Shown in pieces: positions 4,963 through 7,997 of a stretch of 7,997 nt of DNA. The position numbers were made by a program, and so were the translations under genes. The notes beneath the pieces were generated by a model that was given only the letters and a program-made list of their open reading frames with translations, was not told the DNA's origin and did not search any database. This DNA is from Chloroflexota bacterium (GTDB lineage Bacteria; Chloroflexota; Limnocylindria; Limnocylindrales; CSP1-4): contig VGPE01000123.1 of NCBI GenBank assembly GCA_016875645.1, positions 1 through 7,997 of the forward strand, written 5' to 3'. How positions within the stretch are numbered: the stretch's first letter is position 1; each line of letters starts with the position of its first letter.

Positions 4963-7167
4963 TCACGCCCGGACCGGCTCGGACCCGGGCTCGGGCTGCG
5001 GCTCGTCCTCGAACTCGGGCTCGGCCTCCATGGTGATCGCGGGAATCCAGCGCAGGAAGCGCGGCATCCACCAGTTCCAGTCGCCCAGGAGGCGCATCGA
5101 TGCGGGCAGCAGCACGATCCGGACGATCGTCGCGTCGATGAAGACCGCGACGGCCAGCCCGAGGCCGAGCTGCTTGATGATGACGAGCTGGAGGGTGACG
5201 AACACCGAGAAGACCGCGACCATGATCGCGGCAGCACTCGTGATGGTTCCCGACGTGATGGCGATCCCGTGCTCCACGGCAGCCGTGGAAGGCATTCCCC
5301 GGTCGCGCGCCTCCTTGACACGGGTGAGGATGAGGACGTGGTAGTCCATCGAGAGCCCGAACAGGATCGTGAACACGAACACGGGCACGAAGTTCTCGAT
5401 CACCCCGGGCTGGACGCGAAATACGTCGCGAAGGACACCTTCCTGGAAGACGAGCACCATCACGCCGTACGCGGCGCCGGTCGAGAGCAGGTTGAGCAGG
5501 ATCGCCTTGATCGGGATCATGACCGACCGAAAGGCGACGAGCAGCAGGAGGAATGACAGCCCGAGCACGAAGGGGATCACCTGGAGCATTCCGCCCTCGT
5601 AGACGGCGGTGGAATCAGCAGTCCAGGCGGCGTCGCCCGACACGTACACCCGGACGTCTGGAAGGCCTGAGAACACGGCCGGGGCGGTCCCGGTCCGGAC
5701 CTGGCGCACGATCGCGCGATTGGCCTGGTCGTTCTGGCCTCCTGCCATCGTGTAGCTGACCATCGCCACGGTCCCATCGGCCGAGAGACGTGGGCGCGGC
5801 GGCCCGGACAGGCCCGGGATGGTGAGCACGGCCTCAGAGAAGCGGTCGATCGCCGCCTGGGTCGCCGGCAGATCGGCGTGGGTGACGACGACATCGAGCG
5901 CGAGCGTCGTGCCCTGGGGCCACTTCTCGTTCATGAGCCGGATCGCCCGCACGGAATCGACCGAGTCCGGGAACGAAGACAGGTCGCTCTGGCCGAGATG
6001 GAGCCGCAAGGCCGGCGCCGCGACGGCCACCAGGAGCAGCGCCGCGAGGCCGCCGAGCAGGACCGGCCGGCGCGTCACTCCCCGCACGATCCGGCTCCAG
6101 AACCCGCTGCCCTCGGGCCGCGGGCGTCCGAAGTACGGGATCCGGCCCCAGTCGATCCGGCCGCCGACGACGGCCAGCACCGCGGGCAGGAAGGTCAGCG
6201 ATCCGGCGACCGAGATCGCCACGACGGCGATCGTCGCGATGGCCATCGACCGGAAGAGCGGGTCGTCGAGCAGGAACAGGCCAGCGATCGAGATGATGAC
6301 CGCAACGCCACTGAAGAAGACCGCCCGCCCCGCGGTCGCGGACGCCACCCGGATCGCGGCCTCCCGCTGGCGGCCGGCCCGGACCTCCGGGCGATACCGG
6401 CTGATCATGAACAGTGAGTAGTCGACGGCGACCGCCAGGCCGATCAGCACCACGAGCTGGCTCGCATACGGGCTGGTCGGGTAGATGACCTGGCTGTACA
6501 GGGCGAGAAGGCCCAACGCGGCGAGGATCGCGGTCACGGCGAGGACCAGCCGAACCAGCGCCGCGGCGACGGCCCCGAACGCGACCAGCAGGATCGCGAA
6601 CGTGAGCGAAATCGTGATCCGCAACGAACCGTCGAGGTCCTCGTTGACGATCTTGCTGATCTGCTGGTTTGCGAGCGCGCCCGAGAGCCCGTGGATCGCG
6701 AACGCCGGGTGGGCAGCCTGAATCGCTTCAATGGCCGGGCCGACCGGGGCCACCCGCGCCTCGGCGTGCGGCGGCGCCGCGGACGCCCGGGCCACGATCC
6801 GGACCGCCGTGCCATCCGCGGCGACGAGTGCAGCCTGGGGCGGCCCCGTCAGCGGATCGAGAACCTGCTCGAACACGGGCTCCGTGGCGCCATCGATGGT
6901 CACCGTGAGTTCCCGCAGGCGGGTGACCGCAGCCGTCACCGCGGCGGCGAACGCAGGATCGGCGACGCCCAGTGGGGACGCGATCACGCGGGAGACCGTC
7001 TGGGTGGGTGCTTCAGCCTGTCCGGATGCGCCGAAGACCTCGTACGCGGTCCGGGCCTCCAACTGGGCGCGGTCCTCCCGGTCCGTGGCGCCCCGGGTCT
7101 CCGCCCCGCCGGCCACGATTCCCAGCCCGAACAGGCCGATCGTCGACACGAACCAGCCCGCGACCAC
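4963..7167 (-). CDS. MMPL/RND-family membrane transporter
   Basis: A 734-residue inner-membrane protein of the MMPL branch of RND proton-driven transporters, which move lipids, drugs or other hydrophobic molecules. It shows the duplicated plan of the family: one membrane helix, a soluble domain (about 25-175), five helices (about 180-340), a cytoplasmic link, helix 7, a second soluble domain (about 395-525), and five final helices (about 528-690). The proton-relay Asp-Tyr pairs of the two halves are visible in AVDYSLF (D249, Y250) and SMDYHVL (D608, Y609). The C-terminal tail is acidic and proline-rich (EPEFEDEPQPEPG). The GTG at 7167 is the first start after an in-frame TGA at 7203-7201. It has no clear ribosome site and removes the basic residues before helix 1, so the gene may be 5'-damaged or wrongly sequenced there. 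The substrate cannot be told. No dedicated lipid-synthesis neighbour is present. Confidence 0.9.
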   Translation of the reverse strand: MVAGWFVSTIGLFGLGIVAGGAETRGATDREDRAQLEARTAYEVFGASGQAEAPTQTVSRVIASPLGVADPAFAAAVTAAVTRLRELTVTIDGATEPVFEQVLDPLTGPPQAALVAADGTAVRIVARASAAPPHAEARVAPVGPAIEAIQAAHPAFAIHGLSGALANQQISKIVNEDLDGSLRITISLTFAILLVAFGAVAAALVRLVLAVTAILAALGLLALYSQVIYPTSPYASQLVVLIGLAVAVDYSLFMISRYRPEVRAGRQREAAIRVASATAGRAVFFSGVAVIISIAGLFLLDDPLFRSMAIATIAVVAISVAGSLTFLPAVLAVVGGRIDWGRIPYFGRPRPEGSGFWSRIVRGVTRRPVLLGGLAALLLVAVAAPALRLHLGQSDLSSFPDSVDSVRAIRLMNEKWPQGTTLALDVVVTHADLPATQAAIDRFSEAVLTIPGLSGPPRPRLSADGTVAMVSYTMAGGQNDQANRAIVRQVRTGTAPAVFSGLPDVRVYVSGDAAWTADSTAVYEGGMLQVIPFVLGLSFLLLLVAFRSVMIPIKAILLNLLSTGAAYGVMVLVFQEGVLRDVFRVQPGVIENFVPVFVFTILFGLSMDYHVLILTRVKEARDRGMPSTAAVEHGIAITSGTITSAAAIMVAVFSVFVTLQLVIIKQLGLGLAVAVFIDATIVRIVLLPASMRLLGDWNWWMPRFLRWIPAITMEAEPEFEDEPQPEPGSEPVRA

Positions 7168-7251
7168 GACCCAGCGGTGGCGCGCGGACCACGCCGCGAC
7201 TCAAACGGTCGCAGGATCGCGGCGCTTGCGGGCGAACGAATCCGTGGTCAT
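7168..7251 (-). other. In-frame upstream N-terminus of the MMPL gene, interrupted by TGA
   Basis: On the minus strand an ATG at 7251-7249 opens MTTDSFARKRRDPATV, then TGA (7203-7201), then VAAWSARHRWV running directly into GTG 7167 and the transporter. All three parts are in one frame. The residues after the stop look exactly like the cytoplasmic lead-in of an MMPL protein (Arg-His-Arg-Trp before helix 1), and GAAGGA sits four bases before the ATG. A full-length product would be 762 residues. Options are a nonsense substitution (for example from CGA), a consensus error, or a 16-codon leader with reinitiation at the GTG. Confidence 0.6.
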
Positions 7252-7393
7252 CGAATCCTTCGGTGCGGGGTGCCCGAGTTTCTCATCCGGCGCCGAGAGG
7301 CGCCCATGCGGCCGCGGCTGCTTCGATGCCGGAGCGTGTCCGCGCGCCGAAAGGCCACGAGGCGGCGCCGGTCGGCGGGGCGGCGGCCGGCCG
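7252..7393. other. Non-coding gap between the Nudix and MMPL genes
   Basis: These 142 bases contain no supported gene. A self-complementary repeat GGCGCC (7289-7294) and GGCGCC (7299-7304) forms a six-pair stem around a four-base loop (GAGA on the plus strand), which may end the Nudix transcript. A 12-base perfect palindrome GCGGCCGGCCGC (7383-7394) overlaps the Nudix stop codon by one base. I see no convincing promoter for the MMPL gene, although one could lie near the ATGAGAAACTC stretch on the minus strand. Confidence 0.5.
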
Positions 7394-7882
7394 CTACGTC
7401 GTCTTCGCCGCCGTCTCCAGCGCCTCGATGAGCCGTGCGACGAGTGGCCACTCGGCTCCGCGCATGCGGGTGCGGGCGTCGTCGGTGACGAACCACGCGA
7501 CCCGATCGAACTCGGGGACCTCGATCACGTGCCCCGAGTTCGGCGGCCACTCCATCTGGAACGTGGTGCTGTGCGCGGCAGCCGGATCGAGATCGCCCTC
7601 GACTGCCCACGCGGTGACGACCTTGCCGCTCTTCTTGGTGATCTCGCCGAGGGCGATCTCGCGGCCCACCGGCGCCGGGTGCCCCGTCTCCTCCTCGAAC
7701 TCCCGGCGCGCCACCGCGAGCGGCTCCTCGCCGGGCTCCATCTCGCCTTTCGGGATGCCCCACGCGCCCTCGTCCTTCGTGGCCCAGTACGGGCCGCCGG
7801 GATGACCGAGCAGGACCTCCAGGGGACCGGCGCCATCGGGCGAGCGTCGGAACAGGACGATGCCCGCGCTGTGCCTGACCAC
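7394..7882 (-). CDS. Nudix hydrolase, COG4119-like
   Basis: A cytoplasmic, magnesium-dependent pyrophosphohydrolase predicted to split a nucleoside diphosphate linked to another moiety. It is 162 residues long, the usual size of a single-domain Nudix enzyme. The Nudix box is complete at residues 46-68: G46, E52, R60, E61, F62, E64, E65 and G67 fit GX5EX7REUXEEXGU, with H68 in the final, normally aliphatic position. The lead-in SAGIVLFRR (5-13) and the stretch LGHPGGPYWATKDEGAWGIP (25-44) resemble the COG4119 group of predicted NTP pyrophosphohydrolases, whose true substrate is unsettled. The start is GTG, chosen because the conserved SAGI strand begins at residue 5. Only a partial ribosome site (AGG, six bases upstream) is visible. 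It precedes the MMPL gene by 142 bp or more, and a functional tie to it is doubtful. Confidence 0.93.
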   Translation of the reverse strand: MVRHSAGIVLFRRSPDGAGPLEVLLGHPGGPYWATKDEGAWGIPKGEMEPGEEPLAVARREFEEETGHPAPVGREIALGEITKKSGKVVTAWAVEGDLDPAAAHSTTFQMEWPPNSGHVIEVPEFDRVAWFVTDDARTRMRGAEWPLVARLIEALETAAKTT

Positions 7883-7954
7883 TAGGAGCCTGCGTCGGTA
7901 ATCGCCGCCAGGGCGGGAGCCCAGGCGGCTGACGACGGAAACGGGGGAAGCGGG

Positions 7955-7997
7955 ATGGCCCGAAGGCCGATCCGGGCCGGAACATGGTGGCGCATGA
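7955..7997 (+). CDS. Possible start of a rightward gene, cut by the window end
   Basis: ATG at 7955 opens MARRPIRAGTWWRM and stays open to the edge. A purine-rich GGGGGA (7943-7948) lies six bases upstream, a good ribosome-site position. If real, it is transcribed away from the Nudix gene and the two share the 72 bases between 7883 and 7954 as a divergent control region. Only 14 codons are visible, so the product cannot be identified. The same stretch also contains inverted GGCC motifs, and it could be non-coding. Confidence 0.35.
   Translation, partial: MARRPIRAGTWWRM

Noticed and set aside
7201..7203. Genome-wide reassignment of TGA, or selenocysteine, at the MMPL in-frame TGA.
   Set aside because: TGA is the natural stop of at least five genes in this window. 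No selenocysteine-type stem-loop was evident just downstream, and the position is not a redox site.
7248..7985. A 245-codon minus-strand frame over the Nudix gene.
   Set aside because: Same strand but different frame from the Nudix gene, which has a complete Nudix box. The alternative product is Arg/Gly-rich without motifs.

Overview
The window is GC-rich bacterial DNA (by eye close to 70% G+C, with strong G/C preference at third codon positions) and densely packed with protein genes. The mix of a GC-rich secreted amidase, an ArsA-type ATPase with a C-terminal HSP20-like domain, a lipobox lipoprotein, an MMPL/RND transporter and a COG4119-type Nudix hydrolase would fit a Chloroflexota (Limnocylindria/Ellin6529-like) or actinobacterial genome. 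That placement is inference from codon style and gene content, not from a marker gene. Nothing points to a phage, IS element or CRISPR array.

Layout. The left half reads rightward: the 3' part of a secreted cell-wall amidase (1-1508, start outside the window), an ArsA/Get3-like ATPase (1615-2802), a small coiled-coil protein translationally coupled to it (2802-3062), a 249-bp non-coding gap with nested hairpins, and a lipoprotein of unknown function (3312-4238) ending in a strong 11-bp hairpin. The right half reads leftward: a Nudix hydrolase (7882-7394), an MMPL transporter (7167-4963), a small cupin-like protein (4917-4510) and tRNA-Lys(CTT) (4445-4371). The two halves converge at 4239-4370, where hairpins sit. 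At the extreme right edge a rightward gene may begin (from 7955), divergent from the Nudix gene.

How the genes work together. The clearest unit is the ATPase plus small protein: the stop and start codons share one base and a strong Shine-Dalgarno sits inside the ATPase gene. The small protein has an N-terminal coiled coil and ends in an I-x-I tail (EISIE). That is the type of tail which, in small heat-shock proteins, docks into an alpha-crystallin domain, the fold carried by the ATPase C-terminus. This suggests, without proof, an ATPase-chaperone complex. The MMPL and cupin genes are 45 bp apart and probably co-transcribed, perhaps running into the tRNA.

The oddest sequence fact is at the MMPL start. 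A good N-terminus beginning at an ATG (7251) is in the same frame as the transporter but is cut by a single TGA (7203-7201). The only start left downstream (GTG, 7167) removes the positively charged residues that normally precede the first membrane helix. TGA ends several other genes here, so genome-wide recoding is unlikely. A nonsense mutation, an assembly error or an unusual leader/reinitiation arrangement are the live explanations.
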